Under the pieces are notes generated by a model. It saw only the letters and a program-made list of their open reading frames with translations. It was not told the origin of the DNA and did not search any database. The translations under genes and the position numbers were made by a program. Positions 44,394-53,971 of a stretch of DNA of 64,000 nt are shown piece after piece; the first letter of the stretch is position 1, and each line of letters opens with the position of its first letter. The DNA comes from Niveispirillum cyanobacteriorum (GTDB taxonomy: Bacteria; Pseudomonadota; Alphaproteobacteria; Azospirillales; Azospirillaceae): positions 1,054,001 through 1,118,000 of the forward strand of contig NZ_CP025612.1 in assembly GCF_002868735.1 (NCBI RefSeq), in the 5' to 3' direction.

Positions 44394-45434
44394 CTATTTC
44401 CAGAGAAAGGGCGGATAACGGTCGAGGTCGCCGCGCAGATGACGTGCCAGCAACCGGGCCTGGATATGGGCGATCAGGCCAATGGTTATCTTCTCCTCCA
44501 GGAAGGGATGCAGCAGTTCCTGCCGCTTGCGCTCCTGATAGGTGGCGAGCACGGTTTTGCGGGCATCGTCGCGCAACATCACAGCACCGCCGTCATGCCA
44601 TTCGAAATCCTTCGCCGTCAGTTGGCCCCGGTTCAGCAGCGACAGGGCCACCCGGTCGGCCAGCAGGGGACGCAACTCTTCCATCAGATCCAGCGCCAGT
44701 CCGGCCCGGCCTGGGCGGTCGCGGTGCAGGAACCCCACTTGCGGGTCCAGACCCACCACCTCCAGCGCCGAACGGCAATCATGACCCAGGATGGCATAAA
44801 GGAAGGAGAGAAGGGCGTTTGGCACGTCCAGGGGTGGGCGGCGGCTGCGCCCCCGAAACCGCAATTCCGGCGCGGCGGCGCGGATCAGATGGTCGAATAC
44901 GCCGAAATAGGCACTGGCCCCCTCGCCTTCCAACCCGCGCACCCGATCCAGGTCGGTCGTTTCAGCCGCCAGCCGGGCCGCATCGGCCAGGCGGCGTTGG
45001 GCATCGTCTATGGCGGCGGCCTGATCGGGGGCCATGTTGCTGCCATGATCTCTCAGCGCGCGGCGGAGCACCGTCCGCTGGTTCGCCACCTTGCCCGCAA
45101 CGATGCTGCCGGCGATGACGGCTGATACCACGGGATCGTCAGCCAGGCGGTATTGCCGGCGGCGCAGAAGCACGTTGCCGGATTGCGCGCCCTCTACCCT
45201 GGCGATGAATTTGCCATGTTCGGACAGGAAGCTGACACCGATCCCCTGTTCTGCGCAAAAGCCCATCAGGGCCGGCGACATGGCGACGCGGCCAAAACAG
45301 ACCACCCCGCCCATCATGTGGGCGGGCACCCGGCCCCGTTCCTGTCCCTCCACCTCCACCACGATATTGGCCCCGTCCTTGCGCAGCCACGATCCCTCGG
45401 TGGTGACAAACAGGGTGTTCAGATGCTGGCGCAT
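44394..45434 (-). CDS. cas1: CRISPR-associated integrase Cas1 (type I-C)
   Basis: A 346-residue spacer integrase. The N-terminal beta domain begins MRQHLNTLFVTTEGSWL. The C-terminal helical domain has the metal site: Glu in GLEGEGASAYF, His in VGFLHRDRPGRAGLALDLMEE and acidic residues following it. 'RDHGSNM' and 'NALLSFLYAILGHDC' are typical of I-C Cas1. It starts 4 bases after cas4 and would act with Cas2 and Cas4 to acquire spacers with the right PAM. Nothing suggests loss of function. Confidence 0.96.
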   Translation of the reverse strand: MRQHLNTLFVTTEGSWLRKDGANIVVEVEGQERGRVPAHMMGGVVCFGRVAMSPALMGFCAEQGIGVSFLSEHGKFIARVEGAQSGNVLLRRRQYRLADDPVVSAVIAGSIVAGKVANQRTVLRRALRDHGSNMAPDQAAAIDDAQRRLADAARLAAETTDLDRVRGLEGEGASAYFGVFDHLIRAAAPELRFRGRSRRPPLDVPNALLSFLYAILGHDCRSALEVVGLDPQVGFLHRDRPGRAGLALDLMEELRPLLADRVALSLLNRGQLTAKDFEWHDGGAVMLRDDARKTVLATYQERKRQELLHPFLEEKITIGLIAHIQARLLARHLRGDLDRYPPFLWK

Positions 45435-45438
45435 GGCC

Positions 45439-46053
45439 TTAATCCCGCAACTGCCGGCGCAGCCAGCCGGCCACGTCGGGATGGTGGGCCAGCGGGCGCG
45501 GCTGGCAGAGGTCGATCAGGGAGCATTGGCCGCATTTGCGCGCTTCAAAGGCGGGCGGCGGTGTTGTCCCGCTGTTCAGCATGGCGGCGATTTCAGCGGC
45601 TACCTGCACCGTCAGCGCGCGCAGGTCCGCATCGAAAACAATCTCCGTCCGCCGCCGCGTCTCCCCATAGAACAGGGCACCTTGTGATACCGGCTGGTCG
45701 AACATTTCTTCCAGACAGAGCGCCTGGGCGCAAAGCTGCACCTCGTCCGCGCGGTGGGATTTGGGGCGGCCGCGTTTGTACTCCACAGGAAAGGGAATGC
45801 CGCCGCGCAGTTCCACTACATCGGCAACACCCACGAGGTTCAGGCGGTGACAGCGCAGGGGCAGGGCCCGCAGGGTTCGCACCTCCCCCCGCCTTGTCCG
45901 CCCCGGCTGATCCGCGCGTTCATGCAGGATGCGGCCATCGGCGGTGGCCGCGTTTTCCGCCCATTGCCGCTCCAGATGGATCAAGGCGCATTGACGGGGG
46001 CAGAACAGCCAATGTTGAAGGGCCGACAGCGGGATCGGGTCATCATTTTCCAT
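45439..46053 (-). CDS. cas4: CRISPR-associated exonuclease Cas4 (type I-C)
   Basis: A 204-residue RecB-like nuclease with an iron-sulfur cluster. The four cluster cysteines are visible: one in HWLFCPRQC near residue 18 and three in KCGQCSLIDLC near residue 175. The nuclease core has the Asp in LVGVADVVEL and E-x-K in PVEYKRGRPK, followed by Q in DEVQLCAQAL. Cas4 trims prespacers and checks the PAM before Cas1-Cas2 integration. It lies between cas7 and cas1, as is standard for I-C. Confidence 0.95.
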   Translation of the reverse strand: MENDDPIPLSALQHWLFCPRQCALIHLERQWAENAATADGRILHERADQPGRTRRGEVRTLRALPLRCHRLNLVGVADVVELRGGIPFPVEYKRGRPKSHRADEVQLCAQALCLEEMFDQPVSQGALFYGETRRRTEIVFDADLRALTVQVAAEIAAMLNSGTTPPPAFEARKCGQCSLIDLCQPRPLAHHPDVAGWLRRQLRD

Positions 46054-46081
46054 GCCGCCGGCCCTCCATTGTCATTCAGGC

Positions 46082-47026
46082 TCAGAACCGCTCGATGATC
46101 TCCACCCCCGCCGGCAAGCCTTCGCGGTTGATGGTCACGGCATAGTCGGCAAAGCTGCGGGCCGGCGGCCAATTGTCGGTGCGGGGGTCCTTTACCGGCA
46201 CCTCGCTACCGGCATGGCGGCGCAGCACCTGCACCCGGTCAAACAGGCCAGGGGCAGCGGCATTGCCCAGGGCACTGGCATGTTTGAACAGGATCAGCTT
46301 GCGGCTGCCCATTTCACCGCGCGCGGCGGAACGGTCATGGTCGAACATCTGTTCCAGCGCCGACCAGAGCAGGTCCAGGTCATCCTGCGAAAATCCCGTC
46401 TTCTCCGCCAGTTTGGCCGAGATATAGCCATGGGCGCGGTACAGACCATAGGGGATGATGTGTTTGCGGCCCATGGTGCGGTTTTCCCGCCGCGCGCCCT
46501 CGGCCTCGCCTTCCTTCTTCTCACCCTCCGTCGTCGCGGCCATGCGGGTGATAGAAATCTCCAGCGGCAGGACAGGTTCCACGGACTGGGCAAAGGCGAA
46601 CTGCACCGGGCCCCGCACCTGCCCGCAATTGATGCCGGTACCCATGACTGCGCCAAAGGTGCGGACATCGAAGAAATTGTCGCACATGAACTGGCGGACA
46701 GCCTTTTCTTCCTCGTCCCCCTTGGGCGTCAGCTTTTTGGCGGTGGCGACATCGGCATCACCCGGCCGCACAGCCTTATAGGCTTCGCGATGCTTCTCGT
46801 TCAGGATAGCCCCTTCCTGAACATAGATGCCCTTGCCCGGCTCCCCCTCATGGAACAGGCCGACAAAGTTTCGGATCTTGCGCTTCAGGCAGACATCCGT
46901 GACCAGCCCATGGTTGGTCTCCGGGTCCAGGCGCGGCAGGTTACCGGCGTCGGGGTCGCCATTGGGATTGCCGTTGGTGACATCGAACAGGAAGACGAAC
47001 TCGTAACGATTATTCAGAGCACTCAT
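46082..47026 (-). CDS. cas7: CRISPR Cascade backbone Cas7 (Csd2, type I-C)
   Basis: A 314-residue crRNA-binding subunit that forms the backbone of the I-C effector. It begins [20 protein letters not shown] followed by [12 protein letters not shown], the Csd2 signature. '[13 protein letters not shown]' and the later '[23 protein letters not shown]' (RNA-recognition core with glycine-rich loop) are also standard. It starts 3 bases after the cas8c stop. Several copies assemble along each crRNA. Confidence 0.96.
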   Translation of the reverse strand: MSALNNRYEFVFLFDVTNGNPNGDPDAGNLPRLDPETNHGLVTDVCLKRKIRNFVGLFHEGEPGKGIYVQEGAILNEKHREAYKAVRPGDADVATAKKLTPKGDEEEKAVRQFMCDNFFDVRTFGAVMGTGINCGQVRGPVQFAFAQSVEPVLPLEISITRMAATTEGEKKEGEAEGARRENRTMGRKHIIPYGLYRAHGYISAKLAEKTGFSQDDLDLLWSALEQMFDHDRSAARGEMGSRKLILFKHASALGNAAAPGLFDRVQVLRRHAGSEVPVKDPRTDNWPPARSFADYAVTINREGLPAGVEIIERF

Positions 47027-47029
47027 GGA

Positions 47030-48856
47030 TCAATCCTCCTGCCCTTGATGACCGGCCTCTTCGGCGGTTTTGCTGCTGCGCTCACTGCGCTGATGGTAAT
47101 AGCCGACGACAAAGCGCCCCTGATCCTCCAGCCCGAAATGCCGGGGCAGAGTGGTGGCCAGACCGTCCATGATCTCCCCCACCTGCCCCTCGAACCAGCC
47201 GGCCAGCCGCTTGGTCTCCGGCTTCTTGCGCAGGACGGAGAGATGGTGGTTCGACCCGCGCAGCAGCAGCGGGAACACGGCGGATGGTGTGGCCGATGCC
47301 GCCCCAAAATACCGGTCGCGGATGCTGGCATTGACGCTGCCCAAGGCCCGATACTGGATACTTTCCAGCACGGCGAACAGCCGTCCCAGCCGATAGGCCG
47401 GGTTTGTCTCTTCCCTGTCCAGGCTCACGTACAGTTCCTCCTTCTCAGGCGTTTCATGTTTTTCGGGGGCGGCGATGCGGGCGTCGCGGGCCAGCCACGC
47501 CTTGACGATGGCCGCCCGCGCCGGGCGGATGTCCCCATCGGCGCGGATGCGTTGCAGCACTGCGGATAGAAGCGTGCGGGGATAGCGGCAGTTCGGGTTC
47601 AGGACGGCGCGCATCAACTCGCCCCCCAGCAACGGGGGGATATTTTCGGCCTTGTCCTGCACCGCCGTCTGGTAGAGCAGGGCCTGCAGCCTGGGTTCCC
47701 CCTTCCAGGCCGGCGGGTCCAGCCGCAGGTCCGACCAGTGCCAGCGCAGCGCCGAGGCAAAATTGCCCAGCGTCGTCTCCTGCCAGAACCGCACCGACAG
47801 GCGGGCAGCGTTGGGGGCCAGCCCCAGGATGTAAAAACGCGTGCCCGGGTCGACGGTCACCGATGCCCGTTCCACCGGCATCCCCTTGGCCAGCTTTTCC
47901 AGCGCGTCGCGCACCTTGCGTGCCTCCTGCGCATCGGTCGGGATGTCGTCATCTTCATCGGCGAACCGGGGGGCAAGGGCGGCACCGGCGAGTGCCTCGG
48001 CCTCCCTGGCCGCCGCGATGCCCGACGCATCGGCCCAGAAGGCGACGGAGGCATCGCCCACCTGCACGCGGTTATCGCTGCCTTTGGCCAGCAGCGCGTT
48101 CAGCGCCGTGCCATAACCAAAGGATGCCGCCTCTGACACCGGCGCATTGCCGCCCTGTTCCTTGGCGTAGGATGTGAAGGCATCCAGATTGAAAGACACC
48201 AGCGAGGCACCGGAACTCTGCGCGCCCCAGACCCCCTTGATGGCGGGATGCAGGCGGGCGGCGGGGGCCTGTTCGCCCGTGACCAGACACATCTGTTTGT
48301 CGCTGGCGGTGGCGGCCAGTTCCCGGCGCCAGATTTCCTGCGCGGTGGGGCGCTCATGCAGGAACTGGCCGGGATAATCCTCATCCAGGGCGAAGATGAT
48401 GTTCTGGTCCAGGATATCAGTGTCCCAGCCCTGATCGCTGAAGCTATCCGGGTTCCAGGATCGCAGAAAACAGAGCAGGGCCTGCAGGCCGGGATCGTTG
48501 CTTTGCCCCAGTGCTGCCTCATGCTTCTCCCGGAACGCAGCAAGATGGGCGGGATAGGCGGCAATGCCGCCGCTGGCCTTATCCTTGCCCAAACCCAGCA
48601 CGAATTTTGTATTGTCCCACAGGAAGAAGGCGCGGGGCGTCACGCCGGGGCGCTTGAAGCTGGCGGGGACGGGCATGGGCGTGGGCGGGCGCTTCTTGTC
48701 CGTGCCGCGCAGATCATCGGGCGGGCGGGACAGGGTGCCATCCCGGTTCAGCACCAGGCAGAAGCCGATGCCTTCGGTGGAGAAGCCGAAGGGCGGGGCT
48801 GCCCCCTCGGCTAGCAACCGGTCATAATGCCGGTTCAGGGCCGCCAGGATGGTCAT
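47030..48856 (-). CDS. cas8c: CRISPR Cascade large subunit Cas8c (Csd1)
   Basis: A 608-residue large subunit of the I-C effector, involved in PAM recognition and Cas3 recruitment. The start at 48856 overlaps the cas5c stop as ATGA. The N-terminus MTILAALNRHYDRLLAEG, then PPFGFSTEGIGFCLVLNRDG, is diagnostic of Csd1. 'CLVTGEQAPAARLHPAIKGV' and 'LVSFNLDAFTSYAKEQGGNAPVSE' are also conserved. In I-C systems an internal start in cas8c makes the small subunit Cas11c; the C-terminal third from about residue 480 would encode it here, but I cannot pick its start with confidence. Confidence 0.95.
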   Translation of the reverse strand: MTILAALNRHYDRLLAEGAAPPFGFSTEGIGFCLVLNRDGTLSRPPDDLRGTDKKRPPTPMPVPASFKRPGVTPRAFFLWDNTKFVLGLGKDKASGGIAAYPAHLAAFREKHEAALGQSNDPGLQALLCFLRSWNPDSFSDQGWDTDILDQNIIFALDEDYPGQFLHERPTAQEIWRRELAATASDKQMCLVTGEQAPAARLHPAIKGVWGAQSSGASLVSFNLDAFTSYAKEQGGNAPVSEAASFGYGTALNALLAKGSDNRVQVGDASVAFWADASGIAAAREAEALAGAALAPRFADEDDDIPTDAQEARKVRDALEKLAKGMPVERASVTVDPGTRFYILGLAPNAARLSVRFWQETTLGNFASALRWHWSDLRLDPPAWKGEPRLQALLYQTAVQDKAENIPPLLGGELMRAVLNPNCRYPRTLLSAVLQRIRADGDIRPARAAIVKAWLARDARIAAPEKHETPEKEELYVSLDREETNPAYRLGRLFAVLESIQYRALGSVNASIRDRYFGAASATPSAVFPLLLRGSNHHLSVLRKKPETKRLAGWFEGQVGEIMDGLATTLPRHFGLEDQGRFVVGYYHQRSERSSKTAEEAGHQGQED

Positions 48857-49551
48857 GACCGCACCTCCCCGCTCTGTCGGTCCGGGACACGCAGCACGCC
48901 GCCCAACAATTGCGCCCGGAAGAACAGCGGCACACAACGGTCGTCGCAGCGATGCCCGCCCGGATCACCATGGTGATCCATGTCCAGCAGCATCCAGCCC
49001 AGATCCTTGTCGGCCTGTTCCGTTGGCAAGCTGTGGGCGGGGACAGGACCGGTCCACAGCTCGAACGAAGCCGGAAATTCCCGCGACCCAAAACAAGGCT
49101 GCTGGAAACATTGTCCGGCGGCGGCGCGACGGTTGAAAATGTCCATATGCTTGGCCGGATTGTCGTCCGGCCCCGCGCGATCCGTCATTTCGAAATGCGC
49201 CTCGATGATGTAATCGACATCGCGCAGCAGGGTGGCAGCTCGCTGCTGCCGGTCCTGATCGGCGCGGGTGTAAAGGTCGGTGACATGCCCGGCCTTCATG
49301 GCCTGTTTCACCTTGGCCACCGGTACCTTGGACGCCACCTCGTTGCGGCGGATCGACATGAACTGAATAGGTTTCAGCACATGGATACGATCCACCACCC
49401 AGGTGATGGCCGGCTTCCAGTGGACGGCCTCCAGAATGCCCCGAGCGGCAGAGGGCGTCAGGACGTCGTAGGATACCCGCTCCACCTTCATCTCCGGTCG
49501 GGTGAAGCAGGCAAAATCACCCCGCACGCGCAGTTTCACGCCGAATGGCAT
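48853..49551 (-). CDS. cas5: CRISPR pre-crRNA endonuclease Cas5c (Cas5d)
   Basis: A 232-residue RNA-processing subunit. In type I-C there is no Cas6, and Cas5 both cleaves the repeat and caps the 5' handle. The start at 49551 (MPFGVKLRVRGDFACFTRPEMKVER) fits the family. 'ERVSYDVLTPSAARGILEAVHWKP' is the conserved RAMP helix with the Tyr and His region used in catalysis, and 'HREYFNRR'-like AKHMDIFNRRAAAGQCFQQPCFGSREFPA follows. It starts 16 bases after cas3 and overlaps cas8c by 4. Confidence 0.95.
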   Translation of the reverse strand: MPFGVKLRVRGDFACFTRPEMKVERVSYDVLTPSAARGILEAVHWKPAITWVVDRIHVLKPIQFMSIRRNEVASKVPVAKVKQAMKAGHVTDLYTRADQDRQQRAATLLRDVDYIIEAHFEMTDRAGPDDNPAKHMDIFNRRAAAGQCFQQPCFGSREFPASFELWTGPVPAHSLPTEQADKDLGWMLLDMDHHGDPGGHRCDDRCVPLFFRAQLLGGVLRVPDRQSGEVRS

Positions 49552-49567
49552 TCGCCTTTTCCTCCCT

Positions 49568-51850
49568 TCACATGAACCCACTGCCAATGTCGCGATACGT
49601 CGGGTCGTCCCAGCGCAGGCCCGCCTTCGCGTCATACAGATCGTTGTTGGTCAGCAGCACAAACTGATCCCCATAGAGGTCGGGGCGCACAGGCTCCGCC
49701 GCCTTTGTCTCCAGGAGCCTTTTCCGCGCCCTGATCGGCACCTGCACCAAATAGGGCTGGAGCTGGCGTGCGATGGCACTGGGGGAGGAGACAAAGGACA
49801 GGTCGCGCACCAAACCGGCGATCTTCGCCGCCGCCGGTTTGTAGGGCACAATGACCGGTGCCTGGGTATCGTCGATCAGGCGGAACAGCCGGGACACGGT
49901 TTCATAGGGGAACAGCAGCGTGTCGGCCCGGTCATGCAGCATTTTCAGGATGTTATGTCTGTCCAGCGCCCCGGACAGCCCCTTCTTCCAGTAAAGTTCC
50001 TGGAAATAGGCACGGATGGCATCCAGACCCAGCGGGTCATCGGTGCGGGACAGCACCTGTGCCGCCGTCTGTGCAAAGACCTTCAGATCGGCGGGCGGCC
50101 CGTGCCCCTCTTCCTCGGTGGGATCGAACAGCAGGACGCGCCCGCCCTCTGTTCCCAACTCGCCATGCCGGTTACAGCGTCCTGCCGCCTGGGCCACGCT
50201 GTCCAGCCCGGCCAGAGCCCGCATCACCAGGGGGAAACTGATATCGACACCGGCTTCGACCAGAGAGGTGGCGACAACCCGCACAGGCCGCCTGTTCGCC
50301 AGATCTTCCCGAATATCGGCCAGCACCGCGCGGCGATGGTCGGCGCAGAGTGCGGTCGTCAGCAGGCGGGGTTCGTCATCTGTCGCGGTCTTCAGCGCCG
50401 TATATAAATCGGCAGCATGGCGTCGGCTGTTGACGATGGTCAGGCATTGCGGCTCTGTCCGCATGGCATCCACCAATGTCGCCATGTCGGGTCGCCCGGG
50501 CAGCATTTCCACCCGCACACGCTTCAGTTCCCGATACAGCCCCACCGGGTCCGGGGCCAGTTCGCGCACGCCGTCCAGCCCATCGGCGAACAGCTTGCTG
50601 CTGCTCACGGCGGGCTGCGTGGCGGTACACAGGACCAGGGTGCAGCCGAAATCACGGGCCAGCGCATCAATCAGCTTCAGGCAGGGGCGCAGCAGCGGTT
50701 GCGGCAGGGTCTGCGCCTCATCCAGGATGATGACGCTGCCCGCGATGTTGTGCAGCTTCCGGCACTTGCCGGGCCGGTTGGAAAACAGGCTTTCAAAGAA
50801 CTGTACCGCCGTTGTCACCACCAGGGGCCGGTCCCAGTTCTCCGCCGCTAGCCGCGCCTTGGTGCCGCCATCGCGTCCCTCGGCGTCCTTGTCCCGCGCA
50901 TCCTGCCAGTCGCGCGCCGGATCAAAGCCGCTGTGATGTTCCAGCACGGCGTCATCATCGCCCAGGGCCTTGCGGAACACATCCGCCGTCTGTTCCACGA
51001 TGCTGGTGAAAGGGATGACATAGATCACCCGTCGCTTGCCCCAGCGGACGGCGTGGTTCAGGGCGAAGGCCAGGGAAACCAGCGTCTTGCCCCCGCCTGT
51101 CGGTACCGTCAGGCTGAACAGGCCCGGTTCCTGTTCCGCCTGCGACAGCACATGATCCAGAACGCGGGCGCGCAGCGCATTCACGGGGCCCAGGGCCGGA
51201 TCGGCTGTAACATCGGCGCGTGCCCTGGCGGACAGCCCCTCCAGGTGCTCGGCCAGCCGGTCGCGCAACATCGCCACATCACTGTCACAGCCGCGCTGCA
51301 CCTGCTGCTGGTTCAGGTGGGCGTAGAAAGCCTCTGTCGCCAGTCGGTCGGCATCGATCAGGCAGGAGAACAGCATCCGGCCCAGCAAGGAACGGCGGAA
51401 ACCGCTATCCAGATGCTTCAAGGATTTACGAACCAGCTCTGCCGGCGGCGGCTCCACCCCTTCTGGCCAGCGCTTGTCACCCTTGAACCGCTCCAGCCGG
51501 CTTTTCAGGGGGGTCAGCTCGCCCTGAACACCATCGCCATCGGCAAGCCCTGCATGGTGCCCCGCGATACCGCCCGCCAGCAGCGGACCCCAGGTTTTCC
51601 CGTATCGGTCACAGGCGATGACAGCGCCCGCAGTGGAATGATCCGGGCTGGGCCCCTGGCCCTTGATGTAAAGCTGATAGGCCTCGGCCATCTTGCCGAC
51701 ATCATGGAGCAGCCCCAGTGCGCGGCCGGCCATCCCAAAACCAAACGGTGTCGCGAACCGCTGCGCCAGTTCCGCCACAGCCAGAAGGTGGGTTACCAGC
51801 GGCTCCCAGCTCTCATAATCCCCAGCGCGACTGGAATGGGCGTATAGCAT
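49568..51850 (-). CDS. cas3: CRISPR helicase-nuclease Cas3 (type I-C)
   Basis: About 760 residues. HD nuclease domain first (LLTHLL-type helix, then ALGLLHDVGKMAEAYQ with the HD pair near residue 53), then a superfamily 2 helicase: Walker A SLTVPTGGGKTLVSL, motif II SVIILDEAQTLPQ, motif III LCTATQPA, and motif VI QAAGRCNRHGE. It unwinds and degrades DNA marked by the I-C effector. The start is uncertain: ATG at 51850 (MLYAHSSRAGDYESWEPL) begins where Cas3 homology begins, but the frame is open to 51943. It is the first gene of the minus-strand cas operon; the AT-rich 51851-52000 should contain the operon promoter. Confidence 0.94.
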   Translation of the reverse strand: MLYAHSSRAGDYESWEPLVTHLLAVAELAQRFATPFGFGMAGRALGLLHDVGKMAEAYQLYIKGQGPSPDHSTAGAVIACDRYGKTWGPLLAGGIAGHHAGLADGDGVQGELTPLKSRLERFKGDKRWPEGVEPPPAELVRKSLKHLDSGFRRSLLGRMLFSCLIDADRLATEAFYAHLNQQQVQRGCDSDVAMLRDRLAEHLEGLSARARADVTADPALGPVNALRARVLDHVLSQAEQEPGLFSLTVPTGGGKTLVSLAFALNHAVRWGKRRVIYVIPFTSIVEQTADVFRKALGDDDAVLEHHSGFDPARDWQDARDKDAEGRDGGTKARLAAENWDRPLVVTTAVQFFESLFSNRPGKCRKLHNIAGSVIILDEAQTLPQPLLRPCLKLIDALARDFGCTLVLCTATQPAVSSSKLFADGLDGVRELAPDPVGLYRELKRVRVEMLPGRPDMATLVDAMRTEPQCLTIVNSRRHAADLYTALKTATDDEPRLLTTALCADHRRAVLADIREDLANRRPVRVVATSLVEAGVDISFPLVMRALAGLDSVAQAAGRCNRHGELGTEGGRVLLFDPTEEEGHGPPADLKVFAQTAAQVLSRTDDPLGLDAIRAYFQELYWKKGLSGALDRHNILKMLHDRADTLLFPYETVSRLFRLIDDTQAPVIVPYKPAAAKIAGLVRDLSFVSSPSAIARQLQPYLVQVPIRARKRLLETKAAEPVRPDLYGDQFVLLTNNDLYDAKAGLRWDDPTYRDIGSGFM

Positions 51851-51943
51851 CGCAGTATTGTCCCATTTAGTTGTCAATGATATATCTGAATTACCATTGT
51901 GTAAAGACGGAAATAAGCACGCCATTTGATCTTTGCCTAGCAC

Positions 51944-52369
51944 CCCAAGCCATTTTCTAGAGAAAATTATGAGTCATTAGCCAGTTAGAGCGGAAAGGCC
52001 GATACTTGTTTGCGTCCGTTCTGTGGCTTGCCGCTCCATTATCGAAAGGTGCACCGCTCTTGTATGGACCAATAATATGCACGTGGTGCTTTGCTGACAG
52101 TCTGCGTTGATTGAGTAGTATACTTACTACTGCTGATACCCATCAGTAGGAGAATCCAAAATCAGCTAGATGAGCGACGCCAGCAGTGCAGAAGTTCCAT
52201 CGATGATTGCCGTCACCGACGTGATGGTGTGGGAGTAAGGGAACATTCTGGACCAGGGTGTCCCCCGGTTATGAGCGTTGGACGCTGGGCTAGCAGGTCT
52301 GGATTCCTAGTGCTGCTGCCAAATCCCGCCCGTCCGCTTCCGGCTCCATGGCAGGCGCCAGCAGAAGGG
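51944..52369. other. Intergenic region between cas3 and an RND remnant
   Basis: The first ~180 bases are AT-rich and presumably promote the cas operon. A TACTACTGCTGATACCCATCAGTAG segment near 52125 forms a weak palindrome. No credible gene is visible. Confidence 0.45.
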
Positions 52370-52657
52370 TTACCGCAGGTCCAGCCGTGCTCCCATCCGC
52401 GTCGCCCGCCACTCCTGAAGACGGGTGCTCAGCATCAAGGCACATGGCGTGCCTGCCGCAGTCACTAAGGTAGCGAAGGTCACGCCAAAGACGATGGCGT
52501 TCGGAATCGCCATCCACCATAGCGTCGCCGGCGCATCCACCGTCACTGCCCGTTCCACCTCGTCGGTGTTCGTGCCCAGGCTTAGGGGCAGCAGGCCCAG
52601 CACTGTGTTCAGCACCTTCACCAGTACAGGCCGCAGCCGTTCCGCCCTCGGTGCGCA
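52370..52657 (-). pseudogene. RND efflux transporter remnant (C-terminal piece)
   Basis: The minus strand reads RAERLRPVLVKVLNTVLGLL, then PLSLGTNTDEVERAV and WWMAIPNAIVFGVTFATLVT, ending CALMLSTRL. This matches the penultimate helices and end of AcrB/CusA-type RND permeases ('LRPILLTALTTVLGLLPLAL' and 'WSPLA..IIFGLTFATLLTL'). The rest of the ~1,040-residue protein is absent and no start codon of its own is convincing. The IS5 element inserted just upstream at 52721 may have taken part in the loss. Confidence 0.7.
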
Positions 52658-52720
52658 GGATGGTGTAAATCTTAATCAGCACCGACCGAGGTCTGTATGA
52701 CCATCATTGCGAAAATGTCA

Positions 52721-53674
52721 GAGCCTGATCCGAAATTAAGTTAAGTAGTATCAGCGGGTTAGCTTGACAGCGTGCCCTATCGGTGATTCAGGGGTTTCGC
52801 CAAAGACAACCGTGTATCCCCAATGTGGACTGATACTACCCGCGCCCTTCATGCCCGCAACGGCCTCGCTTTGCCAAGTGATTTGACCGATGCGGAATGG
52901 TCTTTGTTGGAACCGCTTCTGCCTGCTGCGTCCGCCGTAGGCAGGCCACGCAAATGGCCGCTGCGCCGGATCATGGAGGCGATCCTTTATCTGCTTCGGG
53001 GCGGCCTGCCGTGGCGGATGCTGCCGCCTTGTTTCCCGCCGGTCTCGACGGTACGGCGCTGGTTCTACCTGTGGCGCGACAATGGTCTGTGGCTCACGGT
53101 CAACCATGTCCTGCTGATGGCGATGCGCGAGCAACAAGGCCGTGATGCCAGCCCAACCGCCGGTGTGATCGATAGCCAGAGCGTCAAAACCACGGAATCC
53201 GGCGGCCCGAGGGGATATGACGCCGGTAAGAAGATCAAAGGACGCAAGCGCCATATCCTCACCGACACCCAAGGCAATCTCGTCCATGCTCCCATCCACA
53301 CTGCCGACATCCAGGACCGCGACGGGGTACCGCTGGTGCTGGCCGAAATCGTCAAACCCTTCCCATGGCTGCGGCACGTCTTCGCCGATGGCGGCTATGC
53401 TGGGGACAAGCTCAAAGTCGCCCTGCACCGCATCGGAAAATGGACCATCAACATCATCAAGCGATCCGACAAAGCCCAAGACTTCGAAGTCTTGCCGCGA
53501 CGCTGGGTTGTCGAGCGAACCCTGGCTTGGCTCAACCGAAACAGACGGCTCGCAAAAGACTTCGAGCAGACCATCGCATCTGCAACCAAATGGTGCTTCA
53601 TCGCATCCGTTCAACTCTTCATCCGACGGATCGCAAGGCTTTGATATAGATCAGATTATTTTCGAATCAGACTC
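52721..53674 (+). mobile_element. IS5-family insertion sequence (IS1031-like), apparently intact
   Basis: A 954-base element. The ends are 19-base inverted repeats, GAGCCTGATCCGAAATTAA on the left and (reverse complement) GAGTCTGATTCGAAAATAA on the right, differing at four positions. Flanking TCA on both sides (52718-52720 and 53675-53677) is a target duplication of the TNA type expected for the IS1031 group. One transposase gene fills the element. Confidence 0.9.
52823..53644 (+). CDS. IS5-family transposase (IS1031 group)
   Basis: A 273-residue DDE transposase. It starts MWTDTTRALHARNG and includes the DUF4096 N-terminal region (LPSDLTDAEWSLLEPLLP). In the catalytic core, Asp is in GVIDSQSVKTTESGG, the second Asp in HVFADGGYAGDKL, and Glu in RRWVVERTLAWLNRNRRLAKDFE, the YREK-like signature of IS4/IS5. 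A single uninterrupted frame spans the element, so it may be active. The +1 frameshift arrangement used by some IS5 members is not needed here. Confidence 0.93.
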   Translation: MWTDTTRALHARNGLALPSDLTDAEWSLLEPLLPAASAVGRPRKWPLRRIMEAILYLLRGGLPWRMLPPCFPPVSTVRRWFYLWRDNGLWLTVNHVLLMAMREQQGRDASPTAGVIDSQSVKTTESGGPRGYDAGKKIKGRKRHILTDTQGNLVHAPIHTADIQDRDGVPLVLAEIVKPFPWLRHVFADGGYAGDKLKVALHRIGKWTINIIKRSDKAQDFEVLPRRWVVERTLAWLNRNRRLAKDFEQTIASATKWCFIASVQLFIRRIARL

Positions 53675-53971
53675 TCAGGATCTGTAGAATTTTCCAGTAT
53701 ATTCTAATATCTGCGCGGACTTACTGTCTTAACTAGTGCTTTTTACGCAAATGATAATGTTGTAATTTATCATATAGAAGAACCAATTAATTATAATGCT
53801 ACACTATTATATTCTGCCAAATATATTATGAAATCTGACTGATTGCATGAATTTACTTTGGCATTTTGATGTTGTTCGCAATATACCGCATCGATCAGGA
53901 TAATATCCGCACTGTATTGAGCGGGGATACGGTGGTATGCTTGAATGCGTTGATATGAGGGATTGCTAGCG
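53675..53971. other. AT-rich intergenic region
   Basis: About 300 bases, strongly AT-rich (TTATCATATAGAAGAACCAATTAATTATAATGC in part), between the IS and the next gene. It probably holds the promoter of the 53972 gene. No gene or known operator is recognised. Confidence 0.5.

Noticed and set aside
44019-51847. Several long plus-strand frames opposite the cas genes
   Set aside because: All oppose confidently identified cas genes and have Arg/Gly/Pro-rich, non-conserved translations.
52120-52150. Weak palindrome TACTACTGCTGATACCCATCAGTAG as an att site or operator
   Set aside because: Imperfect, single copy, and no regulator or integrase is tied to it.
52170-52238. Short ORF beginning ATGAGCGACGCC
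   Set aside because: Only 22 codons, no ribosome-binding site and no family; chance expectation is high.
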